This document shows positions 28,418 through 37,209 of a stretch of DNA of 64,000 nt, in pieces. Numbering within the stretch: position 1 is the stretch's first letter; each line of letters begins with the position of its first letter. The stretch spans positions 1,674,139 to 1,738,138 of the forward strand of contig NZ_JAASRM010000001.1 of NCBI RefSeq assembly GCF_011761565.1. The letters are read 5' to 3'. This DNA comes from Rhizomicrobium palustre (GTDB taxonomy: Bacteria; Pseudomonadota; Alphaproteobacteria; Micropepsales; Micropepsaceae). Under the pieces are notes generated by a model. The model had not been told where the DNA came from. It saw only the letters and a program-made list of their open reading frames with translations, and did no database searches. Both the position numbers and the translations under genes were made by a program.

Positions 28418-29437
28418 TTAGGCCGGATGGACGAAAACCTCGGTGACCGGGGTCGTGCCTGCCGTGCCCATTACCTTCAGCATGCCGGTGGCGGCATTGG
28501 CGATCATGACGAGGCGGCTATTCACATTGGCGATGGGGGCCTCGAACCAGGAAAGATTGTTCTCGCCGCCTTCCAGCAGCATCGCTTTTGAAAGCCGCCC
28601 CGCGCTGTCGATAGGCCGGGCCTTCCAGCCAAGCTCGCTTTCTTTCAGCCTTGTTTCGAAGGAATTGGCGGCGCAGACCCGCCCCTCATCCATTTCGCGC
28701 ACGGCATAGGCGTCCTCGGTCCGCTCGATCACACAGCCTTCGCCGGGTCGGGTGCCGCTCAGGGTGAAAATGGCAGGCACGGCCAAGGGGCTCATCATCA
28801 GCAGGGATTTGGCGGAAAGAAAGTCTTTGGCGCTCTCAAACACCCGGCGAAGCAAATGCACCGGCGGCAGCGCGCGGGTGGAGGCGGTTTTGACCCGCCC
28901 GGAAATCCAGGCCCCGGCAAAGCCGCCCGCATGTTTGCGCCGTGGCGCCTGGTTCAAGGCGGCGGCGAAACGCTCCGGCGCCATAGCCTGCAAAACGCCA
29001 GAAAATCCCGGCCAGGTCACCGAAAAATAGTCCCCCGCCTGATGGCGGAACTGGGCGACCACGGGAAATTCCCCCAGCCGCGGGAAGGGCCAATCGAGAA
29101 CACGGCGTAAGAGCGGCCCCGAACTCGTTGCCCAGGCGCCCGAGGTGCAGCCCCACTCGACGCAAGTGTTGAGGACATAGGCCCCGGGGCGGCGCAGCGC
29201 CGAAGCGATCAGGCCGATTTCCTCCAGATAGGGGTTGTTTGCCTTGGCGAGCCAGCGGCGCGAGGCGGCATCGGTCAGGCTGGCGATCAGGTGGCCCGGC
29301 CCCTTGCCGACCAGCGACAGCGCGCCATCGGCGAGCAGATGGGCCTCTTTGCGGAAAAGATAGAGCAGCTCCAGCGGCGAGTAGCCGCGAAGGTCCACAT
29401 AAGGGATTTTCGGCAAAGTTTTGCGCAAGGCCTGCAT
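28418..29437 (-). CDS. Ntn-hydrolase, acid ceramidase / acyltransferase-like
   Basis: About 339 residues. The segment [23 protein letters not shown] matches the N-terminal-nucleophile pattern of acid ceramidase, N-acylethanolamine amidase and related C45/C89 enzymes: a Cys-Thr-Ser nucleophile site followed by a Leu-Asp-Trp motif about 20 residues later, and further [24 protein letters not shown] resembles the conserved WPG...L-G-M region. Such enzymes hydrolyse linear amides (N-acyl lipids, penicillins, bile salts). If processed, the mature chain would start at the Cys. A GTG at 29452 is an alternative start. The gene is divergent from hslV with only 32 bases between. Confidence 0.65.
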   Translation of the reverse strand: MQALRKTLPKIPYVDLRGYSPLELLYLFRKEAHLLADGALSLVGKGPGHLIASLTDAASRRWLAKANNPYLEEIGLIASALRRPGAYVLNTCVEWGCTSGAWATSSGPLLRRVLDWPFPRLGEFPVVAQFRHQAGDYFSVTWPGFSGVLQAMAPERFAAALNQAPRRKHAGGFAGAWISGRVKTASTRALPPVHLLRRVFESAKDFLSAKSLLMMSPLAVPAIFTLSGTRPGEGCVIERTEDAYAVREMDEGRVCAANSFETRLKESELGWKARPIDSAGRLSKAMLLEGGENNLSWFEAPIANVNSRLVMIANAATGMLKVMGTAGTTPVTEVFVHPA

Positions 29438-29469
29438 ATTCGCGAATCCCACCCTATATTCGCACCACT

Positions 29470-30015
29470 ATGACCGATCAAAAATGGCGTTCTACCACCA
29501 TCCTCTCCGTCCGTAAGGGCGGAACCGTAATCGTCGCCGGTGACGGCCAAGTAAGCTTGGGCCCAACCGTGATGAAATCCAATGCCCGCAAGGTGCGAAG
29601 ACTTGGCAAAGGCGATGTTCTGGCCGGTTTTGCCGGGGCGACGGCCGATGCTTTCGCCCTCTTCGAGCGGCTGGAAGCCAAGCTGGAGCAGCATCCGGGC
29701 AATCTGGCGCGCGCATGCGTCGAACTCGCCAAGGATTGGCGTACCGACCGGTATTTGCGCCGCCTTGAGGCGATGATGGCTGTGGCTGATGCCAAAACCT
29801 CGCTGATCCTTTCTGGCACCGGCGATGTGGTCGAACCCGAAGACGGCATCATCGGCATCGGCTCAGGCGGGGTCTATGCCCTCTCGGCAGCGCGCGCCCT
29901 CATCGATCTCGATTTTTCCGCCGAGGAAATCGCCCGCAAGGCGATGAAAATCGCAGGCGATATCTGCATCTACACCAATGAGAATGTGGTGCTCGAAAGC
30001 CTGAAAACCGGCTGA
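29470..30015 (+). CDS. hslV: ATP-dependent protease peptidase subunit HslV
   Basis: A 181-residue proteasome-like threonine peptidase that forms a dodecamer with HslU hexamers for ATP-dependent protein degradation. A short propeptide (MTDQKWRS) precedes the catalytic threonine in [10 protein letters not shown], as in other alphaproteobacteria. Conserved blocks [30 protein letters not shown] and [16 protein letters not shown] are present. The frame is open far upstream, but the family start is at 29470. hslU lies 779 bases downstream, with vapBC in between. Confidence 0.96.
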   Translation: MTDQKWRSTTILSVRKGGTVIVAGDGQVSLGPTVMKSNARKVRRLGKGDVLAGFAGATADAFALFERLEAKLEQHPGNLARACVELAKDWRTDRYLRRLEAMMAVADAKTSLILSGTGDVVEPEDGIIGIGSGGVYALSAARALIDLDFSAEEIARKAMKIAGDICIYTNENVVLESLKTG

Positions 30016-30087
30016 ACCCGGTCAGGAAGCCGCTTGGTTGAGGCTTTTCCGGCGTGGATGTAGGATGGCGCCGGATAAAGGTGACCC

Positions 30088-30363
30088 ATGAACGTCCGGA
30101 TCAGCGACCCCAAGATCGACCAACTCGCTGCTGAACTTGCCAAGCGGACAGGCGAAGACCCAACCGCGCTGGTGATCCGTACCCTGGAGGAACGGCTGCA
30201 GGCCGAGCCTGTGCCGCTGCGGGACGAAGCAGCGGTGCGCGCGGATCGTGAAAAACGCAAAGCGGAAATCCTTCAAATCCTCGCGCGAATCGACAGCATG
30301 CCGGTGGTGGATAACCGCCCGCCGGACGAATTGCTGTACGATGCGCAGGGGCTGCCCGGCTGA
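30088..30363 (+). CDS. vapB: VapB-type antitoxin (Rv0623-like)
   Basis: A 91-residue antitoxin with N-terminal DNA-binding segment (MNVRISDPKIDQLAAELAKRTGED, family pattern L-A-x-x-x-A-x-x-T-G) and a C-terminal toxin-binding tail rich in charged residues ending in PDELLYDAQGLPG. It neutralises the VapC RNase and usually represses its own operon. The stop codon overlaps the toxin start by one base (TGATG), the usual antitoxin-first order. Confidence 0.88.
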   Translation: MNVRISDPKIDQLAAELAKRTGEDPTALVIRTLEERLQAEPVPLRDEAAVRADREKRKAEILQILARIDSMPVVDNRPPDELLYDAQGLPG

Positions 30364-30755
30364 TGGTGGTTGATAGTTCCGCGATCTTTGCGATTTTGCT
30401 GAACGAGCCGGAGAGGTCCCTGTTTCTCGATGCAATCCTGTCCGCAAAATCGGCATCCCTTTCGGCGGTAACACTCCTCGAATGCCGGATTGTCGCCTTG
30501 CGCAGAACAGGTAGGGATTGGGATACCGAGTTATCGGGACTTCTTCAGCGGCTGCCGCTGACAATCATTCCTTTCGACGACAAGCAGTCGGTTCTTGCGG
30601 CGGAAGCCTTCCGGGCCTTTGGCAAATCACGTCATAAGGCAGCACTCAATTTTGGTGATTGCATCTCCTACGCCCTCGCCAAATCGCGCGGCGAACCTCT
30701 CCTCTATAAAGGCACAGACTTCGCCGAAACCGACATAGCGTCAGCCTTGGCGTGA
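30363..30755 (+). CDS. vapC: VapC-type toxin, PIN-domain RNase
   Basis: A 130-residue PIN-domain ribonuclease toxin; VapC enzymes cleave tRNA or rRNA when freed from antitoxin. The acidic metal-binding residues are visible at D4 (VVDSSAI), E40 (TLLEC), D99 (NFGDC) and D119 (KGTDF). Length is normal. It is translationally coupled to vapB, and the pair sits between hslV and hslU. Confidence 0.92.
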   Translation: MVVDSSAIFAILLNEPERSLFLDAILSAKSASLSAVTLLECRIVALRRTGRDWDTELSGLLQRLPLTIIPFDDKQSVLAAEAFRAFGKSRHKAALNFGDCISYALAKSRGEPLLYKGTDFAETDIASALA

Positions 30756-30794
30756 AACTGGACAGCGCGCCCCTTCGCTCCCATATACCTTCCT

Positions 30795-32099
30795 ATGACT
30801 GCTGCATTTACCCCCCGCGAAATCGTCTCGGAACTTGATCGGTTCATTATCGGCCAGCATGAGGCCAAGCGCGCTGTAGCCATTGCGCTGCGCAACCGCT
30901 GGCGGCGTCAGCAGCTTTCGCCCGAATTGCGCGATGAGGTGCTGCCCAAGAACATCCTGATGATCGGACCGACCGGTGTCGGCAAAACCGAAATCTCGCG
31001 CCGTCTGGCCAAACTCGCCCAAGCGCCATTCCTGAAAGTGGAAGCGACCAAATTCACCGAAGTCGGCTATGTCGGGCGCGATGTGGAACAGATCGTGCGC
31101 GATCTTCTTGAAGCCGCCATCGCTCAGGTGCGCGAGAAAAAGCGCCGCGAGGTGGAAGCCAAGGCGGAAGATCTCGCCGAAGACCGCATTGTGGAGGCTT
31201 TTGCCAAATCCACCGCGTCTTTGCGCGATACCTATAGAAAACAGCTGCGCGCGGGCGAGCTCGAAGATCGCGATATCGAGATCGAGATGAAGGACGCCGG
31301 CGGGATGCCGCAATTCGAAATTCCCGGCATGCCCAACGCCAACATCTCCATGGTCAATATCGGCGATATTTTCGGTAAGGCCTTTGGCGGCCAGAAGAAG
31401 CCCCGCCGCATCAAGGTGAAAGATGCGCGCCCGCTCATTCTCGCCGAGGAGGCCGATAAGCTCCTCGATAACGATGCCATCACCCGCGAGGCGATCGACG
31501 TCACCGAGAATAACGGCATCGTGTTTCTGGATGAGATCGACAAGATCACCGCGCGTTCCGATATGCGCGGCGGCGGTGATGTTTCCCGCGAAGGCGTGCA
31601 GCGCGATTTGTTGCCCCTGATCGAAGGCACTACGGTCGCCACCAAGCATGGCCAGGTGAAGACCGATCACATTCTCTTCATCGCCTCGGGCGCATTCCAC
31701 ATCGCCAAGCCCTCTGACCTTCTGCCGGAGCTGCAGGGGCGCTTGCCCATCCGCGTCGAATTGAAGGCGCTGACCCGCGACGACTTCAAACGCATCCTCA
31801 CCGAGCCCGAAGCCAGCCTGATCAAGCAATATGTGGCGCTGATGGCCACCGAAGGCGTGAAGCTCGAGGTCACTGAGGATGGCATCGCGGCCATCGCCGA
31901 TGTCGCCGCCTTGGTGAACGACACCGTGGAGAATATCGGGGCGCGGCGCCTGCAAACCATCATGGAGCGGGTGCTGGACGACATCTCCTTTGTGGCGAGC
32001 GAAAAACAGGGCGAAACGGTCACCGTGGATGCGGCTTACGTCCGCGCCCGGGTGGACGATTTGGCCAAGGACCAGGATTTGTCCAGGTTCATTTTGTAA
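30795..32099 (+). CDS. hslU: ATP-dependent protease ATPase subunit HslU
   Basis: A 434-residue AAA+ unfoldase that feeds substrates to HslV. Start [22 protein letters not shown], Walker A GPTGVGKT, the intermediate I-domain (about 110-240), Walker [11 protein letters not shown] and sensor motifs ([17 protein letters not shown]) are visible, and the C-terminal DLSRFIL is the conserved HslV-activating tail. It follows vapC by 39 bases, so it may share a transcript with hslV-vapBC or use a separate promoter. Confidence 0.97.
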   Translation: MTAAFTPREIVSELDRFIIGQHEAKRAVAIALRNRWRRQQLSPELRDEVLPKNILMIGPTGVGKTEISRRLAKLAQAPFLKVEATKFTEVGYVGRDVEQIVRDLLEAAIAQVREKKRREVEAKAEDLAEDRIVEAFAKSTASLRDTYRKQLRAGELEDRDIEIEMKDAGGMPQFEIPGMPNANISMVNIGDIFGKAFGGQKKPRRIKVKDARPLILAEEADKLLDNDAITREAIDVTENNGIVFLDEIDKITARSDMRGGGDVSREGVQRDLLPLIEGTTVATKHGQVKTDHILFIASGAFHIAKPSDLLPELQGRLPIRVELKALTRDDFKRILTEPEASLIKQYVALMATEGVKLEVTEDGIAAIADVAALVNDTVENIGARRLQTIMERVLDDISFVASEKQGETVTVDAAYVRARVDDLAKDQDLSRFIL

Positions 32100-32133
32100 A
32101 ATCTGCGCTTCGGCGCCGCATCTCCTGTGAAAA

Positions 32134-32155
32134 CATATGCAGAAATCTGCATATG
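32134..32155. promoter_or_regulatory. Perfect 22-base palindrome upstream of metK
   Basis: CATATGCAGA (32134-32143), AA, TCTGCATATG (32146-32155), ten matched bases in each arm. It lies about 85 bases before the metK start and 35 bases after hslU. Perfect symmetry of this length suggests a dimeric regulator site; a terminator is unlikely because no T-run follows. Confidence 0.55.
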
Positions 32156-32162
32156 CTTATTG

Positions 32163-32216
32163 ACCCCCGGGGAAATTGCTGCGAGGAGTCCGCCCAAACG
32201 GAGCGCCACCCGGGGT
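32163..32216 (+). promoter_or_regulatory. Foldable GC-rich leader element before metK
   Basis: An outer stem pairs ACCCC-GGG (32163-32171, one bulged C) with CCCGGGGT (32209-32216). Inside are an unpaired GAAATTGCT stretch, a GCG/CGC stem (32181-32183 with 32204-32206), an AGGAG internal loop and a TCCG/CGGA hairpin (32189-32202). It ends just before the ribosome-binding site (AGAGGG) of metK. No match to the SAM-II, SAM/SAH or SAH riboswitch consensus is evident by eye. Confidence 0.4.
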
Positions 32217-32239
32217 GTGCGCGAGCAAGAGGGCATATC

Positions 32240-33430
32240 ATGGCGCGGCTGAATTACCTGTTCACCAGCGAAAGCGTGTCGGAAGGTCATCCGGATAAGG
32301 TCTGCGACCGGATCTCTGACGAGGTTGTGGATCTGTTCTTCCGGGAAGGCCCCAAAGCCGGGTTCTCTCCTTGGGATATCCGCGTGGCTTGCGAAACGCT
32401 CGCGACCACCAATCGCGTTGTGATCGCCGGTGAGACCCGCGGTCCCGCCTCCATCACCCCCGCCATGGTCGAAGCTGTCGCCCGCGCCGCCATCAAGGAT
32501 ATCGGCTACGAGCAGGACGGCTTCCATCACGCCAATGCCAAGGTGGAAGTGCTGCTGCACTCCCAGTCCCCCCACATTGCCCAGGGCGTCGACGCCGCTG
32601 GCAATAAGGACGAAGGCGCTGGCGACCAGGGCATCATGTTCGGTTATGCCTGCAACGAGACGCCCAGCCTGATGCCGGCGCCGATTTTCTACAGCCACAA
32701 GATCCTGGAACTGATGGCTGCCGCCCGCCACTCCGGCAAGGCCCCGCAGCTCGGCCCCGACGCCAAGAGCCAGGTGACCGTCCGTTATGAGAACGGAAAG
32801 CCGGTGGAAGTGACCCAGATCGTGGTCTCCACCCAGCACCTCGACGAAAAGCTCACCTCGGCCGACGTTCGCGCCATTGTGGAGCCCTATGTGCTCGAAG
32901 CTCTGCCGTCCGGCTGGGTCAATGCCAAGACCGTCTGGCACGTCAACCCGACCGGCGCCTTCGTGGTCGGCGGCCCGGATGGCGACTGCGGCCTGACCGG
33001 CCGTAAGATCATCGTGGACACCTACGGCGGTGCAGCCCCCCATGGCGGCGGCGCCTTCTCCGGCAAGGATTCCACCAAGGTGGACCGTTCGGCTGCTTAT
33101 GCCGCGCGCTACCTCGCCAAGAACGTGGTCGCTGCCGGCCTCGCCGACAAGGCCACCATCCAGCTCGCTTACGCGATCGGCGTCTCCGATCCGCTCTCGG
33201 TCTATGTCGATACGCATGGCACCGGTAAGGTCGATGAAGCCAAGCTGGAAGCGATCCTGCCTGAGCTCGTCTCGCTGAAGCCGCGCGGCATCCGCGAGAA
33301 GCTCGACCTCAATAAGCCGATCTTCGCCCGCACCGCCGCTTATGGCCATTTCGGCCGTACGCCGGATGCCGAAGGCGGCTTCTCCTGGGAAAAGACCGAT
33401 CTGGTCGAAGCCCTCAAGGGCGCGTTTTAA
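32240..33430 (+). CDS. metK: S-adenosylmethionine synthetase
   Basis: A 396-residue MetK, which makes SAM from methionine and ATP. The N-terminal [24 protein letters not shown], the [16 protein letters not shown] block (methionine loop), the P-loop-like [25 protein letters not shown] and C-terminal TAAYGHFGR are all standard. The ATG at 32240 is the family start; the open frame further upstream lies in the leader. A structured leader and a long palindrome precede it, and a terminator follows at 33522. Confidence 0.98.
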   Translation: MARLNYLFTSESVSEGHPDKVCDRISDEVVDLFFREGPKAGFSPWDIRVACETLATTNRVVIAGETRGPASITPAMVEAVARAAIKDIGYEQDGFHHANAKVEVLLHSQSPHIAQGVDAAGNKDEGAGDQGIMFGYACNETPSLMPAPIFYSHKILELMAAARHSGKAPQLGPDAKSQVTVRYENGKPVEVTQIVVSTQHLDEKLTSADVRAIVEPYVLEALPSGWVNAKTVWHVNPTGAFVVGGPDGDCGLTGRKIIVDTYGGAAPHGGGAFSGKDSTKVDRSAAYAARYLAKNVVAAGLADKATIQLAYAIGVSDPLSVYVDTHGTGKVDEAKLEAILPELVSLKPRGIREKLDLNKPIFARTAAYGHFGRTPDAEGGFSWEKTDLVEALKGAF

Positions 33431-33521
33431 TTTTGCCGGACCTGCGCTAATGCAGGTCCGAGCAGCCGACTGGCTGCCGCGCCCCGTGGCGCGAGCCCAG
33501 CGGCGCGTGAGCGTAATAATG

Positions 33522-33554
33522 GGCGGGCCGGGTTACCGGCTCGCCTTTGTTTTT
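33522..33554 (+). terminator. Rho-independent terminator after metK
   Basis: GGCGGGCCGG (33522-33531), loop GTTA, CCGGCTCGCC (33536-33545; one G-U pair), followed by TTTGTTTTT. A further hairpin (GGACCTGC/GCAGGTCC) occurs at about 33439-33460. The trmB start codon is 11 bases after the T-run. Confidence 0.8.
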
Positions 33555-33564
33555 GAGTGACGCG

Positions 33565-34266
33565 ATGGCGAACGAAGAAGGCACCCCCTTCCAAAAGAAG
33601 CTTTATGGCCGCCGCAAGGGCCCTAAGCTCTCGGCCCATAAGGATAATCTGCGCCAGACGCTGCTCCCGCAGCATCGCCTGAACATTGTTCAGGGAGCCG
33701 ATCCCAAAAGCTATTTCGCGGTTCCGGTCGAGGAAGTCTGGCTGGAAGTCGGCTTTGGCGCGGGTGAGCACATGCTGGCCAATGCCCGCAATCACCCCAA
33801 AGCGGGCATGATCGGGGCCGAGCCCTATGAATCGGGCGTCGCCAAGCTCCTCAGCCATATGGAAGACGACCCGCCGCCGAATTTGCGCATCCATGAAGGC
33901 GATGCCCGCGATATTCTCTTGGCGCTGCCGGATCATTCCCTCGCCAAGGTTTTCGTGCTCTTTCCCGATCCCTGGCCCAAGACCCGCCACCACAAGCGCC
34001 GCTTCATCCAAACCGAAATGCTGACGGAGTTCGCGCGGGTTTTAAAACCGGGCGGCGAATTTCGTTTTGCCAGTGATGACGCGGGCTATTTGGGTTGGAC
34101 CTTGGAACGCGGGCTCGCCCATGCGGATTTCATCTGGACCGCCAAGGCTCCGGGCGATTTCGAACAGCGCCCCGCCCATTGGCCGCCGACCCGATATGAA
34201 GCCAAAGCGCTGCACGGCCCGCCGGTCTATCTCTCGTTTCTGACCAGGACTAAGGTAACGCCATGA
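33565..34266 (+). CDS. trmB: tRNA (guanine-N7-)-methyltransferase
   Basis: A 233-residue SAM-dependent enzyme that methylates G46 of tRNAs. SAM-binding motif LEVGFGAGEH and the family motif FPDPWPKTRHHKRRF are present, and the C-terminus GPPVYLSFLTR fits. The ATG at 33565 is chosen; a TTG at 33547 in frame lies in the metK terminator. Its stop overlaps the start of the small membrane-protein gene by four bases (ATGA-type overlap). In relatives trmB is followed by rimP; here other genes intervene. Confidence 0.96.
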   Translation: MANEEGTPFQKKLYGRRKGPKLSAHKDNLRQTLLPQHRLNIVQGADPKSYFAVPVEEVWLEVGFGAGEHMLANARNHPKAGMIGAEPYESGVAKLLSHMEDDPPPNLRIHEGDARDILLALPDHSLAKVFVLFPDPWPKTRHHKRRFIQTEMLTEFARVLKPGGEFRFASDDAGYLGWTLERGLAHADFIWTAKAPGDFEQRPAHWPPTRYEAKALHGPPVYLSFLTRTKVTP

Positions 34267-34487
34267 CCCAATCCGACGACGACAAAGAGCACCGTTTCGT
34301 CTGGCCGCATCCGGGCGACTTTGGTGCGATCCTGTTCGCGGCCGTGTTTCTTGCCGGGATGATCGGGGCGGTGCTGTTTCTCTTCTCCAGCCCCACCCCC
34401 GTCGAAGACCTGTTCGGGCATAAGCCCGCCGCCCAGCAGGAAAAGTCGAACGAAGTGATCCTCGACCTGCAAAACCAGAAGAAATAA
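34263..34487 (+). CDS. Small single-span membrane protein, unknown
   Basis: A 74-residue protein with one membrane helix (AILFAAVFLAGMIGAVLFLF, residues about 22-41), a charged N-terminal tail and a C-terminal tail ending in QNQKK. It overlaps the trmB stop, so it is co-translated. No family recognised. Confidence 0.7.
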   Translation: MTQSDDDKEHRFVWPHPGDFGAILFAAVFLAGMIGAVLFLFSSPTPVEDLFGHKPAAQQEKSNEVILDLQNQKK

Positions 34488-34515
34488 AGCGGGGTGCGAG
34501 TGCCCTTCCTTTATC

Positions 34516-34545
34516 GTCATGGCCGGGGCGGCGCCCGGCCATGAC
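34516..34545. terminator. Long perfect hairpin between convergent genes
   Basis: GTCATGGCCGGG (34516-34527) and CCCGGCCATGAC (34534-34545), 12 perfect pairs with a six-base loop. It lies between the plus-strand small membrane gene and the minus-strand alpha-galactosidase gene. The GTCATGGCCGGG type of palindrome also occurs as a dispersed intergenic element in other alphaproteobacteria; T-runs are absent. Confidence 0.6.
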
Positions 34546-34554
34546 GGGATAGGT

Positions 34555-36435
34555 CTACTCCACCAGGGCCGCATTGCCCCAGGCGGTCACCACAGAGGCG
34601 GTGCTGGTGGCGACGAGTTCGATGATCTTCACGCCTTTGACCTTCACATTCAGGCTTTCCGGCTTCTCGCCGAAGGCTTTGGGCGCTGTCTTGTAGAGCA
34701 GCTTGCCATCGCCATAGACCGAGAAGATCACTGGCGCGCTTTTATCCGGCGTGGAATCGTCGACACCCACTTCAGCGGTAAAGAGCTTGGCGCCGGCATT
34801 TTTCACTTCCAGCCGCGAGTTGGAGAGAATGCCGATGCCCGTATCATAGGGCTTGCCGCCCAAGGCGATGGTCTGACCATAGGGGGTCTGATCAACCTGC
34901 GCGCCGCCCCAGCCGCCATATTGGGGATGCGCCCCCGTGCCATGGGTACCGATCCAGGCCTGGTGGCGATGCACCAAGGGATCATGCATCGGCACGGTCA
35001 CGCCGTCCTCAGCCGGATTCACCCGGCCGGGGATTTCCGAAAGATAGAAGCCGCCTTCCAGCCGCCGCTTGCCATCCACCAGGAAGATCTTGGTTTCGCG
35101 CGAAGCGAGGGCGAGTTTGGTTTCTTTGCGGAAATGGCTCTGCTGTTTGGTCCAAAGATCGGTGAGGGTGATGTCGCTATCTGCGGCCAGCTTCAAATGC
35201 TCCGCGGTAAGATCCACATCCATCGCGCCTTGGCCGCGATTGAACACAGCGACGGCTTTTTTGCCGTTGGCGAGGGTTTTCACGAAGATCTGCACGTCCT
35301 CGGCATCGAAGGCGATGGTGGCCTGGTTGCCGGCCTTATCCTGGTTGAGTGCGATGACATCGCTGTTGCCCACGATATCGAGCAAAGGCCCCTGCATGGC
35401 GCGGATGTCATTGCCGAGGATCAGCGGCGCGTTGATGATCGCCCACATTGCGAAATGCGATTTGGCTTCGGTCAGGTGCTGCGCATCGAAATCGCCATAG
35501 CCGACATAGAGCATATCGGGGTCGTTCCAGCCGCCGGGATGGCCATAGAGCGGGCGGCGCGCGGAGCTGTCGAAATTATGCAGCATGCGCGACCAGTTTG
35601 GGCCGAGATCGTCGCTGGTGCGCGAGATATTGCCGACATTCTTGCCCCAACTGCGCACATCGGAAGAGCCCCAGGAGCAAACCGAGAAAATGAAATCGTC
35701 ATTGGGGCGGGCGGTTTCGATGGCTTCGGCCACTTGGTGATAGAGGTCGCGCACGCCCGCGATATTGGTGTTGTTGAGGTTCCAGCCATAGATCAGGGGA
35801 TCGAGCACGCGATAGCGCCCTTCCTTGGTGCGCTCGCTGCCGGGGGCGTAATCGCGAATGCCGCAAGCATCCACTTTGAGGAAGTCAAAGCCCCAGGTTT
35901 TGAAATAGAGTGTCACGTCCTGCTTGATGTGGCCGTAAAGGGCGATTTCGCGTTCTTCGACGCTGCCTTTAGGCAGATAGCCATCGGGGGAGGGGTAGGC
36001 TTGTGAGCAGGAATTGCGCCCGAGATCGGAATAGATGCCTGCCTTCAGCCCCATTTTGTGCAGCTTGTCGGTAAACGGCTTGAAGCTGGTTTCTTCAGCC
36101 CCGCCAACCGCCGCTGAAGGAAACTGATCGGCGCGGATTTGCATCCGCCCGTCGGGCTGGCGCCGATGCGCCCACCAGCCATCGTCCAGGTTGATATAGC
36201 GATAGCCTTTGGCGGCGAGGCCCGTCTTCACCACGGCATCGGCGACGCCCAGGATGCGATCTTCCGAGATATTGGTGGCGAAGGTGTTCCAGCTCGACCA
36301 GCCCATCGGCGGTGTCGCCGCCGCGCCGTGTTGATAGGCGGTCCATTGCCCGCTGGGGGTGAGCTGAGAAGGACCAGCTAAAGCCGTGCCACAGCAAAGC
36401 ATCAGGCCCAACAGAGCCACTGCTGATTTCGCCAT
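34555..36435 (-). CDS. Secreted GH27 alpha-galactosidase with C-terminal NPCBM domain
   Basis: A 626-residue exported glycosidase. After a signal peptide (VALLGLMLCCGTALAG) comes a GH27 TIM barrel: TPPMGWSSWNTF, YINLDDGWW, and the nucleophile motif FLKVDACGI (Asp near residue 189; family usually K-Y-D-x-C). A beta-sandwich follows, and from about residue 480 an NPCBM carbohydrate-binding domain (WIGTHGTGAHPQYGGWGG...YDTGIGILSNSRLEV). It removes terminal alpha-galactosyl residues from oligo- or polysaccharides. It is transcribed opposite to its neighbours and splits trmB from rimP. Confidence 0.93.
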   Translation of the reverse strand: MAKSAVALLGLMLCCGTALAGPSQLTPSGQWTAYQHGAAATPPMGWSSWNTFATNISEDRILGVADAVVKTGLAAKGYRYINLDDGWWAHRRQPDGRMQIRADQFPSAAVGGAEETSFKPFTDKLHKMGLKAGIYSDLGRNSCSQAYPSPDGYLPKGSVEEREIALYGHIKQDVTLYFKTWGFDFLKVDACGIRDYAPGSERTKEGRYRVLDPLIYGWNLNNTNIAGVRDLYHQVAEAIETARPNDDFIFSVCSWGSSDVRSWGKNVGNISRTSDDLGPNWSRMLHNFDSSARRPLYGHPGGWNDPDMLYVGYGDFDAQHLTEAKSHFAMWAIINAPLILGNDIRAMQGPLLDIVGNSDVIALNQDKAGNQATIAFDAEDVQIFVKTLANGKKAVAVFNRGQGAMDVDLTAEHLKLAADSDITLTDLWTKQQSHFRKETKLALASRETKIFLVDGKRRLEGGFYLSEIPGRVNPAEDGVTVPMHDPLVHRHQAWIGTHGTGAHPQYGGWGGAQVDQTPYGQTIALGGKPYDTGIGILSNSRLEVKNAGAKLFTAEVGVDDSTPDKSAPVIFSVYGDGKLLYKTAPKAFGEKPESLNVKVKGVKIIELVATSTASVVTAWGNAALVE

Positions 36436-36472
36436 CTATTTTCCGTCCCTGTGTTATCTATTTTGTATGATA

Positions 36473-36500
36473 AATGTACGTGCCACCCGCCGCCTGTCAA
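36473..36500 (-). promoter_or_regulatory. Promoter of the alpha-galactosidase gene
   Basis: On the minus strand TTGACA (36500-36495), 16-base spacer, TACATT (36478-36473). An inverted repeat TTATC-N10-GATAA (36473-36454) overlaps the -10 region and would be a good operator position. Start of transcription would be about 30 bases before the start codon. Confidence 0.5.
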
Positions 36501-36549
36501 TTCACGGCTGTGTCAATTGGCGGGAAAATACTAAGCCCCTCGGGGTCGC

Positions 36550-36578
36550 CTTGTCTTTTGACGCGATTGGGACTACAT
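36550..36578 (+). promoter_or_regulatory. Promoter of the rimP-nusA-infB block
   Basis: CTTGTC (36550-36555), 17-base spacer, CTACAT (36573-36578), close to the alphaproteobacterial CTTGAC-N17-CTATAT consensus. It gives a leader of about 75 bases before rimP. Confidence 0.6.
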
Positions 36579-36661
36579 AGCCGCCATCCCAAACAACAAA
36601 ATCTGTTGTGTGGCGGTCCGAAAGGTCCGCCGCGGGGAAAGGGTTTGGCTTTTTACCGAGG

Positions 36662-37207
36662 ATGACCACCATTCTTTCGACTGTGCCCCATTTGGATCCG
36701 ATCCTGACGCCCATCATCGAGGCGGCCGGGTTCTCCTTGGTGCGCCTCAGGCTGATGGGCACCAAGCACAAGACCCTGCAGATCATGGCGGAAAAGCCCG
36801 ATGGCACGATGGATGTGGAAGATTGCGCCCGGCTCAGCCATGCGCTCTCCGACTTCCTCGACACCGAGCCCGATATCATCGAAGGCGAGTATTCCCTGGA
36901 AGTGTCCTCGCCGGGCATCGACCGTCCGCTGACGCGCCTGAAAGATTTCGCGCGCTGGTCCGGCCATCAGGCCAAACTCGAATTGTCCGCACCGCTTGAT
37001 GGGCGCAAGCGTTTCAAAGGCACGCTTCTGGGCCTTGATGGCTCCGATGTGGTGTTCGATACCGGCAAAGAGCGGCTCAATCTGCCCTTCGCCTCCATCA
37101 GCGATGCCAAGCTGATCCTGACCGACAAGCTGATCGAAGAAGATTTCAAGGCGCGTGAGGGCGCCGAACCAAATCAAGACGCACAAGCTGCGCACCGGGA
37201 GCATTGA
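36662..37207 (+). CDS. rimP: Ribosome maturation factor RimP
   Basis: A 181-residue RimP, needed for assembly of the 30S subunit. N-terminal alpha/beta domain with LDPILTPIIEAAGFSLVRLRL, the strongly conserved VSSPGIDRPLTRLKDFARW, and an SH3-like C-terminal domain. The ATG at 36662 matches the family start; the frame extends upstream only through leader sequence. The stop (37205-37207) is two bases before the nusA ATG at 37210, implying coupling. Confidence 0.95.
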   Translation: MTTILSTVPHLDPILTPIIEAAGFSLVRLRLMGTKHKTLQIMAEKPDGTMDVEDCARLSHALSDFLDTEPDIIEGEYSLEVSSPGIDRPLTRLKDFARWSGHQAKLELSAPLDGRKRFKGTLLGLDGSDVVFDTGKERLNLPFASISDAKLILTDKLIEEDFKAREGAEPNQDAQAAHREH

Positions 37208-37209
37208 TC

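Noticed and set aside
32100..32239. Possible known SAM riboswitch before metK (SAM-II, SAM/SAH or SAH class).
   Set aside because: The conserved cores of these classes are not recognisable by eye; kept only as an unassigned leader element.
36581..36616. Hairpin CCGCCA...TGGCGG with inner ACAACA/TGTTGT in the rimP leader.
   Set aside because: The inferred transcription start near 36585 would cut into the 5' arm, so an RNA hairpin role is doubtful.
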